From Pontibacter mangrovi (GTDB lineage Bacteria > Bacteroidota > Bacteroidia > Cytophagales > Hymenobacteraceae): a DNA stretch of 64,000 bases. The position numbers were made by a program, and so were the translations under genes. Below the pieces are notes generated by a model that saw only the letters and a program-made list of their open reading frames with translations, made no database searches and was not told where the DNA came from. How positions within the stretch are numbered: position 1 is the first letter of the stretch; each line of letters begins with the position of its first letter. Location of the stretch: positions 310,001-374,000 of the forward strand of contig NZ_VFRQ01000003.1 in NCBI RefSeq assembly GCF_006385705.1, in the 5' to 3' direction. Below, one piece after another: positions 45,856-52,857 of this stretch.

Positions 45856-45915
45856 CTTCTTACTTATTCCTCTACTTTACGTTAAATTGCTTTAACACTC
45901 TATTATTTATAAGAA

Positions 45916-46269
45916 GTGGCAATACAAAATCGCAGATACTTAAAAGAAAATCGCAGGGAGCTAAGGAGTAATTTAACACCTGCCGAGGCAGAGCTGTGGA
46001 AGTATTTGAAAAGCGGGAGCCTTAAGGGCAGAAAATTCAGGCGACAACATAGCGTCAAAAATTATATTCTTGACTTCTACTGTCTATCAGAGCAATTAGC
46101 TGTTGAGCTAGATGGGCAGGTGCATAACAGCATTGTGGCAGAATATGCTGATCAGGAACGAGACCAGCATCTGAAAAAATTAAATATTAGAGTGATCCGA
46201 TTTGAGAATAGAGATGTGTTTGAGAATTTGCAAGCCGTGCTACAAGAAGTCACCCGCAACTTTAGGTAG
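45916..46269 (+). CDS. DUF559 endonuclease-like protein
   Basis: Protein of 117 residues with a GTG start (MAIQNRRYLKENRRELRSNL). It carries the DUF559 signature: LTPAEAELWKYLK, then GRKFRRQHSVKNYILDFYC, LAVELDGQVH and IRVIRFENRDVFENLQAVL. The fold is related to the very-short-patch-repair (Vsr) and PD-(D/E)XK nucleases; Asp53 (ILDFYC), Glu64 and Asp66 (VELDG) and His70 are candidate active-site residues. In other bacteria DUF559 proteins are stand-alone or linked to repeats, and their role is unknown. Here the gene lies between inverted G-rich repeats, which suggests a selfish or repeat-maintaining function. Its A/T-rich base use differs from the neighbours. Confidence 0.88.
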   Translation: MAIQNRRYLKENRRELRSNLTPAEAELWKYLKSGSLKGRKFRRQHSVKNYILDFYCLSEQLAVELDGQVHNSIVAEYADQERDQHLKKLNIRVIRFENRDVFENLQAVLQEVTRNFR

Positions 46270-46274
46270 CAGTA

Positions 46275-46320
46275 GGCTCCCATCCTTGGATAAGGAGGGG
46301 CAGGGGTGGTTGGACCCGGT
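46275..46320 (+). repeat. G-rich dispersed repeat, right copy
   Basis: CTCCCATCCTTGGATAAGG then AGGGGCAGGGGTGGTTGGAC and CCGGT. It begins six bases after the DUF559 stop codon. Confidence 0.85.
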
Positions 46321-46382
46321 ACTGCAGCCATTCTGTATTTACTATCTTTGCTACTACCAACAAAAATCCTGATTCAGACAAA

Positions 46383-47156
46383 ATGGCAAACACCTACACC
46401 GACCACGGCTCCGGCGATACACTGGTTTTCCTGCACGGCTTCTGCGAGAGCAAACAGGTATGGGCGGAGTTCACCAGGCCGCTGCAGCACAAGTTCCGTA
46501 TCATCGCCCTGGATTTGCCCGGCTTCGGCGAGAACACCCACAGCATCAGCAGCTACAGCATGGAAAGCATGGCCGACTATGTGAAGCATACCCTGGAGGA
46601 ACTGAACGTGCGCCGCTGCATCCTGGTGGGCCACTCGATGGGCGGCTACGTAAGTATGGCCTTCGCCAAAAAGTATGGCAACATGCTGCAGGGCCTCTGC
46701 CTCTTCCACTCCTCCGCTCTCCCCGACACCGACGAGAAAAAGGAGAACCGCGAAAAAAGTATAGATTATGTAGAGCGCCACGGGGTGATCAATTTCATCA
46801 ACCCGTTTGTGGAGCCGCTCTTTTACAAAGAAAACCGCGATTGGCTAAAGCAGGAGATAGAGATGATGAAGGAGATTGGCCGCGCCACCCCGCAGGATAG
46901 CGTGACTGGCGCCCTGGCCGCCATGCGCGACCGCCCCGACCGCACTGATGTGCTGCGCAAGGCCACCTTCCCGGTGCTGTTTATTTTTGGCAAAGAGGAT
47001 GGGGCCGTGCCGCTGGAGAAGGCGCTGGAGCAGTGCCACCTGCCCGGCAACAGCATGGTCTACTTTCTGGAGAAAACCGGCCACATGGGCATGTTTGAGC
47101 GCACTTACGAAACCCGCAAAGCCATCGAGAAGTTTGCCGAGACCATTTTTGGCTAA
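46383..47156 (+). CDS. alpha/beta hydrolase fold protein
   Basis: Cytoplasmic hydrolase of 257 residues. The oxyanion region (LVFLHGFCESKQVW) and nucleophile elbow GHSMGGYVSMAFA with Ser85 are clear; the acid is probably Asp near residue 205 (FGKEDGAVPLE) and the base His234 (EKTGHMGMFE). The family includes esterases, haloperoxidases and C-C hydrolases; the substrate cannot be told. No signal peptide. It starts soon after a repeat copy and ends before a hairpin. Confidence 0.9.
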   Translation: MANTYTDHGSGDTLVFLHGFCESKQVWAEFTRPLQHKFRIIALDLPGFGENTHSISSYSMESMADYVKHTLEELNVRRCILVGHSMGGYVSMAFAKKYGNMLQGLCLFHSSALPDTDEKKENREKSIDYVERHGVINFINPFVEPLFYKENRDWLKQEIEMMKEIGRATPQDSVTGALAAMRDRPDRTDVLRKATFPVLFIFGKEDGAVPLEKALEQCHLPGNSMVYFLEKTGHMGMFERTYETRKAIEKFAETIFG

Positions 47157-47218
47157 GCTATAACCTAACAGCTTTTTATAAGACTACTGCTCTTTAACCC
47201 GGTTGAAGTGCAAAAAAA

Positions 47219-47249
47219 AGCGGCAACCTGCTTGGGGCAGGCTGCCGCT
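47219..47249. terminator. terminator between the hydrolase and lipoprotein genes
   Basis: AGCGGCAACCTGC at 47219-47231 pairs with 47237-47249 with one mismatch; an A-run lies before it. It sits between convergent genes. Confidence 0.75.
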
Positions 47250-47290
47250 GTATCGAAACCACTTATTTATACTTTTATAGAGGCTTTTGG

Positions 47291-47704
47291 TTACTCTTTC
47301 AGCTCCATTTCCATGGTGCTGCCGTCAGATGCTTTCAGGTCCAGTTCATCATCGTCCAGCTTCATCACATCAAAATTCTCTGTCATGTCAGCTCCTTCAA
47401 ACTGCAGCGTCAAGCGCTTAGCCGTTTGGTCGAAAGACCAGGTGCCGGTCTGCAAAGACCCGCCGCTACTCAACGCGAAGCGGCCATCTGCATAAAACTG
47501 CATCGTCTGGGCTTCCTCGGCGTCCGTCATTTTCTCTTTGTCCCCGGTGGCATTCTTTTCTTTATCGGCTACCCAGGTTTTGCTGCTCGTTCCCGAGATC
47601 ATACTTTCTGAGCCTACTTCCTCTTTGTTTCCGCCACAGCTTGTTATGGTTATTGCCAGCAACAGCCCCAACAGGCCGTACCAGCTGTTCTTTAATTTAT
47701 TCAT
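47291..47704 (-). CDS. lipocalin-like small lipoprotein
   Basis: Predicted lipoprotein of 137 residues, MNKLKNSWYGLLGLLLAITITSC with a lipobox near Cys23. The body (SKTWVADKEK, MQFYADGRFALSSGGSLQTGTWSFDQTAKRLTLQFEG, DELDLKASDG) has the single-repeat strand pattern of Bacteroidota lipocalin-like proteins, in which the K.W....... start and GTWSxDxxxxxLxL motif recur. The ligand is unknown. The ATG at 47704 is preferred because it begins the signal peptide. Confidence 0.75.
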   Translation of the reverse strand: MNKLKNSWYGLLGLLLAITITSCGGNKEEVGSESMISGTSSKTWVADKEKNATGDKEKMTDAEEAQTMQFYADGRFALSSGGSLQTGTWSFDQTAKRLTLQFEGADMTENFDVMKLDDDELDLKASDGSTMEMELKE

Positions 47705-47868
47705 AGTTTTATCTTGTTGATGTTCTGTCTGATGCTTACGGCCTGTAATGCTTTGTCGTTGCGTGGGCAGGCACAACCAACTCCTGCAGGCGGCGTATCT
47801 TACTGTAGGCTACCTATTTTTGAGACACAGGGGCCATTGTATAAGATTTGATTTAAACAGATACTGAT

Positions 47869-48204
47869 ATGGGACTTTCAGATTTCTTTAAGAAGGGCAA
47901 AAAAGAGCCCGCTAATACATCAGGCAATATTTCGTCTAAGAACGTGCAGACGCCTCCGGGCACGCAGCCGGTGAGCAAGGGCGCCGGGCCTTTCGGGGCT
48001 GCCGCCACAGATAAAACAGTTGAGGCCAACGCCAATCAGGATATTTACACAGTGCAGAGCGGCGACTCGCTCTCTAAAATTGCGCAAAAGCACTACGGCA
48101 ACGCCAACGACTGGAAAAAGATCTACAATGCCAACAAGCAAACCATCGGCGATAACCCAGACCTGATCCGTCCGGGCCAGCGCTTGACGATACCAAGAGA
48201 TTAA
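47869..48204 (+). CDS. LysM-domain protein (YgaU/BON-like)
   Basis: Small protein of 111 residues. A short polar N-terminus (MGLSDFFKKGKKEP) precedes a LysM domain at about residues 58-108: YTVQSGDSLSKIAQKHYGNA, DWKKIYNANKQTI and LIRPGQRLTIP. LysM modules bind peptidoglycan N-acetylglucosamine. No signal peptide is seen, as in the YgaU (kbp) family of cytoplasmic LysM proteins; that family also carries a BON domain, which this protein lacks. A hairpin follows the stop. Confidence 0.85.
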   Translation: MGLSDFFKKGKKEPANTSGNISSKNVQTPPGTQPVSKGAGPFGAAATDKTVEANANQDIYTVQSGDSLSKIAQKHYGNANDWKKIYNANKQTIGDNPDLIRPGQRLTIPRD

Positions 48205-48231
48205 AGGCACCTGTTTGTGTTGAAGGTAGAG

Positions 48232-48259
48232 CAGCCAGCCCCCTTTCTGGGGTTGGCTG
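48232..48259 (+). terminator. terminator of the LysM gene
   Basis: CAGCCAGCCCC at 48232-48242 pairs with GGGGTTGGCTG at 48249-48259 (one wobble), followed by a T-rich tail. Confidence 0.75.
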
Positions 48260-48361
48260 TTTGTTTTCTTATACTTTGATAAGGTTTATACTTCCGTAGC
48301 TGCTGATCCTCACCTCCCTGGCGCAAGCGTCCGCTTGTACCGCTATTAGCTACTGCTTCCT

Positions 48362-48597
48362 GTAGCTTGAACCAAGCTATCCTTTCTAGCTACCAATCAT
48401 CCTCAGTCTTACAAGCCTACAGTTTCATTTCATACTTTGGTGCCCTCAAGCACGGGAGGGCTCGTCCTCGGGCATCGCGCGGCGTGCCTGAAGCTGCCTT
48501 CGCGCTGCTCCGGCTGCCGCATGCGCGGCACCTCAACATGCACAAGGCGCTCTTGTCGAGGGCCCCTACCCCCACCCAAGGACTGGGATCAAGTTCG
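48362..48597 (+). repeat. composite dispersed repeat, copy B
   Basis: Shares ordered blocks with 29355-29607, ending in the common AGGCGCTCTTGTCGAGGG to AAGTTCG run (48545-48597). Confidence 0.75.
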
Positions 48598-48649
48598 ATA
48601 GCTATGGTTTCGGCTATGGAACAAGTATGGCTATGGAACAAGTATATTT

Positions 48650-48691
48650 CCCCTCCTTAGCCAAGGAGGGGCAGGGGTGGTTGGACCCGGT
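48650..48691 (+). repeat. G-rich dispersed repeat copy
   Basis: CCCCTCCTTAGCCAAGGAGG then GGCAGGGGTGGTTGGACCCGGT, the same family as at 29746 and 46275. Confidence 0.85.
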
Positions 48692-48819
48692 CCTGCAAGT
48701 TTCCCCTTGTTTTTAAGGGTTAGGATTGAGCGGGGTAAATCCCCCTCCTCGGAGGGGTTGGGGTGGGTTTACACCTGCTGATAACTCCCTCCCCTGGTTT
48801 TAGGTTGGGGCAAAACAAA

Positions 48820-48850
48820 AAGCCCACCAGGCATAACACCTGGCGGGCTT
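48820..48850 (-). terminator. ndk terminator
   Basis: AAGCCCACCAGG at 48820-48831 pairs with 48839-48850, with a T-tail on the minus strand. Confidence 0.8.
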
Positions 48851-48877
48851 CTCAATCAATAAGTATACTTTGGGAGC

Positions 48878-49297
48878 TTAGAAGCGCTCGTCGGCAGCGA
48901 AGAAGAAGTCGCCTTCGATCTGCGCGTTCTCGTCAGAGTCAGAGCCGTGCACGGCGTTGGCCTCGATAGACTTGGCGTAAACCTTACGGATAGTGCCTTC
49001 CTCCGCCTGCGCAGGGTTAGTAGCGCCGATCAGCTTGCGGAAGTCTTCCACTGCGTTGTCTTTCTCCAGGATCATCGCCACAATTGGGCCAGAAGACATA
49101 TACTTTACCAGGTCGCCGTAGAACGGACGCTCTTTGTGCACCTCGTAAAACTTGCCTGCGCGCTCCTCAGACAGTCTTGTCTTTTTCATCGCCACAATGC
49201 GGAAGCCGCCTTCCTCGATCATTTTGGTAATGCCGCCAATATGGTTTTCTGCCACCGCATCAGGCTTAATCATGGTGAATGTCTTGTTTCCGGCCAT
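48878..49297 (-). CDS. ndk: nucleoside diphosphate kinase
   Basis: Transfers the gamma phosphate between nucleoside di- and triphosphates. 139 residues, standard length. The start [20 protein letters not shown], and the active site NAVHGSDS with the phosphorylated His117 are all present, and the C-terminus is the usual short acidic tail. Monocistronic, with a terminator downstream and a TAnnTTTG box upstream. Confidence 0.98.
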   Translation of the reverse strand: MAGNKTFTMIKPDAVAENHIGGITKMIEEGGFRIVAMKKTRLSEERAGKFYEVHKERPFYGDLVKYMSSGPIVAMILEKDNAVEDFRKLIGATNPAQAEEGTIRKVYAKSIEANAVHGSDSDENAQIEGDFFFAADERF

Positions 49298-49340
49298 GTT
49301 CTCTTTTTACTTTATCGTTAATAATGTCTACTTTAGCCTG

Positions 49341-49348
49341 CAAAAGTA
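49341..49348 (-). promoter_or_regulatory. putative -7 box of the ndk promoter
   Basis: Minus strand TACTTTTG matches TAnnTTTG, about 44 bases before the ndk ATG. The -33 element is unclear. Confidence 0.35.
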
Positions 49349-49517
49349 GCGCATTTCAGCCAATATTAGTATACTTTTCCGCTAACTTTAATGAAAGCGC
49401 CGCGTCGTGCAGTGGGATCTGCGGCCCCTCCGACAGCGCATAGTGTTGCTTTAAACATATTTTATTCAGAAATTTGCGCCTTATATCCTTATTAATCAGA
49501 GGATTTATACTTACCTT

Positions 49518-50540
49518 ATGCATGATATCAACGCTCTGAAAGAGCTTCTGAAAGAGCCTAAAGAGGTGATGATCACCACACACCATAAACCAGACGCGGA
49601 CGCGCTGGGCTCTTCGCTTGGCCTGGCCGGCTATCTCAAAAAGAAAGGGCACCGCGTTACCGTCATCACGCCGTCTGACTATCCCAGCTTCCTGAACTGG
49701 ATGGAGGGCAACGATGACGTGATCGTGTACTCGGAGAAAAACGACGGCCTGGTGCAGCGCATCGTCAATGAGTCGCAGGTGATCTTCTGCCTAGATTTTA
49801 ACAACCTCTCGCGCATAAACGAGATGGGCGAGTACATCCGGCAGGCCCCCGGCACCAAGGTACTGGTAGACCACCACCTGCAGCCCGAAGACTTTGCCGA
49901 CCTGGACTTTGCCAACACCAGCGCTGCCGCCACCGCCGAGATCGTGTACGACCTGATCAAGGCCATGGGCGACGCTGACCTGATCGACACGGGCATTGGC
50001 GAGTGCCTTTACGCCGGCATTATGACCGACACGGGCTCGTTCCGCCACCCGAGCACCTCCAAGAACGTGCACCTCATTATTGCCGACCTCCTGCACATCG
50101 GCGTGAAAACATCCGACATCCACCGCCTGATATACGACAGCTCCTCGGAACTGCGCCTGCGCTTTTTGGGTTATGCCCTGAAGGACAAGCTGGTGGTGCT
50201 GCGCGAGTATAATACGGCCTATATCTCCATAACGGCTGACGAACTGAAGGCATACGACTCTAAGACAGGCGACACGGAGGGGCTTGTGAACTATGCGCTC
50301 TCTATTGACGGCATTGTGTTTGCGGCCCTGATCATCGACCGCACCAATGCCGTGAAGATGTCGTTCCGCTCGGTAGGCGATTTCTCCGCTAATGAGTTTG
50401 CCCGCGAGCACTTTAACGGGGGCGGCCACAAAAACGCAGCCGGCGGTATGTCTCTGGACACGCTGGAGAACACCGTGGCTAAGTTCGAGAGCCTGCTGCC
50501 GCAGTACAAAGACAAGCTGCAGCACGCCACAATCAGATAA
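49518..50540 (+). CDS. DHH-family phosphoesterase (NrnA/RecJ-like)
   Basis: Cytoplasmic phosphatase/nuclease of 340 residues: a bifunctional oligoribonuclease / 3'-phosphoadenosine 5'-phosphate phosphatase (NrnA) type. Motifs: THHKPDADALGSSLGL (motif I), LDFN region, DHHLQPEDF (the DHH motif) and the C-terminal DHHA1 signature GGGHKNAAGG. First gene of a probable operon with two FKBP lipoproteins, which start 26 and 10 bases after each preceding stop. Whether this protein degrades nano-RNA, pApA or PAP is not shown. Confidence 0.93.
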   Translation: MHDINALKELLKEPKEVMITTHHKPDADALGSSLGLAGYLKKKGHRVTVITPSDYPSFLNWMEGNDDVIVYSEKNDGLVQRIVNESQVIFCLDFNNLSRINEMGEYIRQAPGTKVLVDHHLQPEDFADLDFANTSAAATAEIVYDLIKAMGDADLIDTGIGECLYAGIMTDTGSFRHPSTSKNVHLIIADLLHIGVKTSDIHRLIYDSSSELRLRFLGYALKDKLVVLREYNTAYISITADELKAYDSKTGDTEGLVNYALSIDGIVFAALIIDRTNAVKMSFRSVGDFSANEFAREHFNGGGHKNAAGGMSLDTLENTVAKFESLLPQYKDKLQHATIR

Positions 50541-50566
50541 AAAACCTTATATCAAACTATACCTAG

Positions 50567-51541
50567 ATGCTATCTAAAACTAAATTTTTGTTGCCGGTGT
50601 TGGCCGGTGCCATTGCGTTGCAGGGATGCAACAAGAAAAGTGATGAGTTTTATAAGACGGCTGATGGCCTGACCTATAAAATCTACGAGAAAAACGACAA
50701 GGGCGAGTACGAAAACAAAGGAGAGGTAGCTCCTGAGGACTCTACCGGTGCCAAGATTGGTGAATTTGTGTCCTTCCACTGGCAGATGGTAAACTCCGAT
50801 GACTCTGTGTTTGTGGATACGCGTGCGCAGGGCCCGGGCCTTCCTAGAATTGTTCCGGTAATGGCCCCAACCATGAAAGGCGGCCTGGAGAATGCCTTTA
50901 TGATGCTTTCTGCCGGCGACAGCGGCGTGTTTAAGCTGAACGCCGACACGCTTTTCAACAAAACGTTTGGCCAGCCACTTCCTCCATTCGTGAAGCCAGG
51001 CTCTGAGCTTACGTTCCGTATTAAGGCGGAGCGCGTAATGAACCAGGCCGAAGCCGAGACTTACCAGCAGGAGCTGATGCAGAAGTACATGGAAGAGTCG
51101 AAAGTGCGCGCCAAGAAGCAGACTAAAGTAGACGACGAGAAGATACAGGAGTACATTAAGGAGCAAAACCTGGAGAATGTACAGAAGACCGAATCCGGCG
51201 TATACTATGTGGTAACCGAGCAGGGCAAGGGCCAAAAGCCAGCTCCCGGCGACGAAGTGGCTGTGCATTACAAAGGCACCCACCTGAATGGCAAAGAATT
51301 CGACTCATCTTACAACAACCCGATGTCTGGTGGCGAGCCGATCCGTTTCCCGCTAGGACAGGGACGCGTAATTCAGGGTTGGGACGATGCCATTGCAGAG
51401 CTGAACGAAGGCAGCAAGGCTATCCTGCTAATCCCTTCTCCGCTGGCTTATGGCGAGCAGGAGCGCGGACCGGAAATGCCGGCCAACTCCATCCTGCGTT
51501 TCGACGTGGAACTGGTTGACGTGAAGAAAGCCGAAAAATAA
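50567..51541 (+). CDS. FKBP-type peptidyl-prolyl isomerase lipoprotein, two-domain
   Basis: Predicted lipoprotein of 324 residues (MLSKTKFLLPVLAGAIALQGC, lipobox Cys21). Two FKBP-like regions: a first divergent domain (about residues 30-155, SFHWQMVNSDDSVFVDTR), an alpha-helical linker rich in Glu/Gln, and a canonical C-terminal FKBP domain (DEVAVHYKGTHLNGKEFDSSY, VIQGWDDAIAELNEGSKAIL, LAYGEQ). It is probably a chaperone/isomerase for secreted or outer-membrane proteins. Gliding/secretion isomerases such as GldI of Flavobacterium are related in kind, but orthology was not tested. Confidence 0.92.
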   Translation: MLSKTKFLLPVLAGAIALQGCNKKSDEFYKTADGLTYKIYEKNDKGEYENKGEVAPEDSTGAKIGEFVSFHWQMVNSDDSVFVDTRAQGPGLPRIVPVMAPTMKGGLENAFMMLSAGDSGVFKLNADTLFNKTFGQPLPPFVKPGSELTFRIKAERVMNQAEAETYQQELMQKYMEESKVRAKKQTKVDDEKIQEYIKEQNLENVQKTESGVYYVVTEQGKGQKPAPGDEVAVHYKGTHLNGKEFDSSYNNPMSGGEPIRFPLGQGRVIQGWDDAIAELNEGSKAILLIPSPLAYGEQERGPEMPANSILRFDVELVDVKKAEK

Positions 51542-51551
51542 TTAAGCAAGA

Positions 51552-52064
51552 ATGATGGCTAGCTATCAGAGAGACAACAGAGGGCGCCTGCTACAGGCGC
51601 TCCTCCTTCTTGTGGTGATGCTGGGCTTTGCCGCCTGCAAAGACGACAGCGTAGACCAGAAGGTAAAGGACGACAAAAAGATACAGGAGTACTTCGTGTC
51701 GCACAACATCGACACGGCCACCGTGGTTAAAACTAACAGCGGCCTGTATTACCAGAAGCTGGAAGAAGGCACTGGCAGCAGAATCTTCCCTGGCGACGTG
51801 GTGCTGGTGGATTATAAAGGCATGTTGCTGAACGATACCGAGTTTGACTCCAGCTACGAAAGAGGCGAGCCTTACCAGGTAACGGTAGGCATAAGCAGTG
51901 TGATAGCTGGGTGGCACGAGGGTTTGCAGCTGATGCGGGTAGGCGAGAAAGCGCGCCTGTTCATCCCGTCTCACCTTGGCTACGGTAGAAACCCACAAGG
52001 CGTAGCTATTCCTGCCAATTCACCGCTCGTTTTTGAAGTGCACGTAGTGGAGATGCAGGATTAA
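51552..52064 (+). CDS. FKBP-type peptidyl-prolyl isomerase lipoprotein
   Basis: Predicted lipoprotein of 170 residues with a signal peptide and lipobox (LLVVMLGFAAC, Cys29) and one complete FKBP domain: SGLYYQKLEEGTG, DVVLVDYKGMLLNDTEFDSSYERG, VIAGWHEGLQLMRVGEKARLFIPSHLGYG and SPLVFEVHVVEM. It follows the two-domain FKBP gene by 10 bases. It may have arisen from duplication of the C-terminal domain of its neighbour. GldI-like function is possible but not tested. Confidence 0.92.
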   Translation: MMASYQRDNRGRLLQALLLLVVMLGFAACKDDSVDQKVKDDKKIQEYFVSHNIDTATVVKTNSGLYYQKLEEGTGSRIFPGDVVLVDYKGMLLNDTEFDSSYERGEPYQVTVGISSVIAGWHEGLQLMRVGEKARLFIPSHLGYGRNPQGVAIPANSPLVFEVHVVEMQD

Positions 52065-52082
52065 CCAATATCCTACACCTAT

Positions 52083-52122
52083 AAAAAAGCGCTGCTGGTA
52101 TACATACCAGCGGCGCTTTTTT
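52083..52122. terminator. bidirectional terminator between FKBP and recO genes
   Basis: AAAAGCGCTGCTGGTAT pairs with ATACCAGCGGCGCTTTT (one mismatch), a stem of about 17 bp, followed by a T-run and TATACTT at 52123-52129. Confidence 0.8.
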
Positions 52123-52143
52123 TATACTTTATACTCTACGTTC

Positions 52144-52857
52144 TTACTCCGCCAGCACCTCCGAAAGTATGGAAAGTGACTTCATATCGCCCAGCCTGTC
52201 TACGTGCAGTTGGTAATAGCGCACAAGGATATCGAGTAGCTCGCGGCGCACCCGCCCGTTAGGAATAGTGGCATAGTCAGGCTCCTGCAGCAGCTCATCA
52301 AAGTACTTCTCGTGCACCTGCATGTTCAGGACGGTGGGTGCCGACGTGGCTGCCTGCGCGTTTGGCGAGAAGGCCACCTGCTCCACTACCTCGGCCCCCG
52401 AGCCGGGGCCAAAGCCCAGGTAAAAGCTCAGCTGCAGCAGAAACACCAGATGGAAATTCTCAAAGCCGCTTTCCATCTCATCAAACGTGGTGATGGCCGT
52501 GTACAGGAAATGGAACAGCGGCGGGTTCTCCTCCTCCTCCTTCACCGTGCGCGACACCACCTCCGATAAAAACAGCACGATGCTGCTCTTCCGGATATCA
52601 AACGGGATGGACACAAAGGAGTAATCGGTTTTAAACTCAGAGATGCGCGACAGGCCGCCCCGGTGGGAGGTATACACCACCATCTCCAGCAGCGTGAACG
52701 GCTGGAAAAGCGCCACCCGCGAGCCATTGCCCTTCTTGCGCACGCCGTTCACCACGTACGACTGCACGCCCAGCGCCTCAGTATAGATTTTGGTGATGAT
52801 GGACGTCTCCCTATACTTGATGTTGTTGAGAACGACCCCTCTTGTCTTGACTAACAT
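52144..52857 (-). CDS. recO: DNA repair protein RecO
   Basis: RecFOR-pathway recombination mediator of 237 residues that helps load RecA on gapped DNA. The OB-fold N-terminus is typical (LVKTRGVVLNNIKYRETSIITKIYTEALGV, SYVVNGVRKKG), followed by LSEVVSRTVKEEE and the helical C-terminus (VLFLSEV, RRELLDILVRYYQLHVD). No zinc-binding cysteine cluster. It starts one base after the porZ stop, so translation is probably coupled in a tdk-porZ-recO operon. Confidence 0.92.
   Translation of the reverse strand: MLVKTRGVVLNNIKYRETSIITKIYTEALGVQSYVVNGVRKKGNGSRVALFQPFTLLEMVVYTSHRGGLSRISEFKTDYSFVSIPFDIRKSSIVLFLSEVVSRTVKEEEENPPLFHFLYTAITTFDEMESGFENFHLVFLLQLSFYLGFGPGSGAEVVEQVAFSPNAQAATSAPTVLNMQVHEKYFDELLQEPDYATIPNGRVRRELLDILVRYYQLHVDRLGDMKSLSILSEVLAE

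Larger units (their letters stand above)
45812..46320 (+). mobile_element. putative repeat-flanked DUF559 cassette
   Basis: About 500 bases bounded by near-perfect inverted copies of the G-rich repeat: 45818-45855 (minus orientation) and 46275-46320 (plus). The inner sides share CTCCCWTCCTTGGATAAGG. A single gene for a DUF559 nuclease-like protein lies between. The layout resembles REP-associated or miniature transposable units, though no transposase is encoded. Target duplications could not be defined. Inferred, not a known element. Confidence 0.5.
48205..48877. other. repeat-rich intergenic region before ndk
   Basis: 673 bases without a gene. It contains the LysM terminator (48232-48259), composite repeat copy B (48362-48597), a G-rich repeat copy (48650-48691), a CCCCTCC/GGAGGGG hairpin near 48741, and the ndk terminator (48820-48850). 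AAGTATACTT lies at 48861-48870. Confidence 0.7.
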
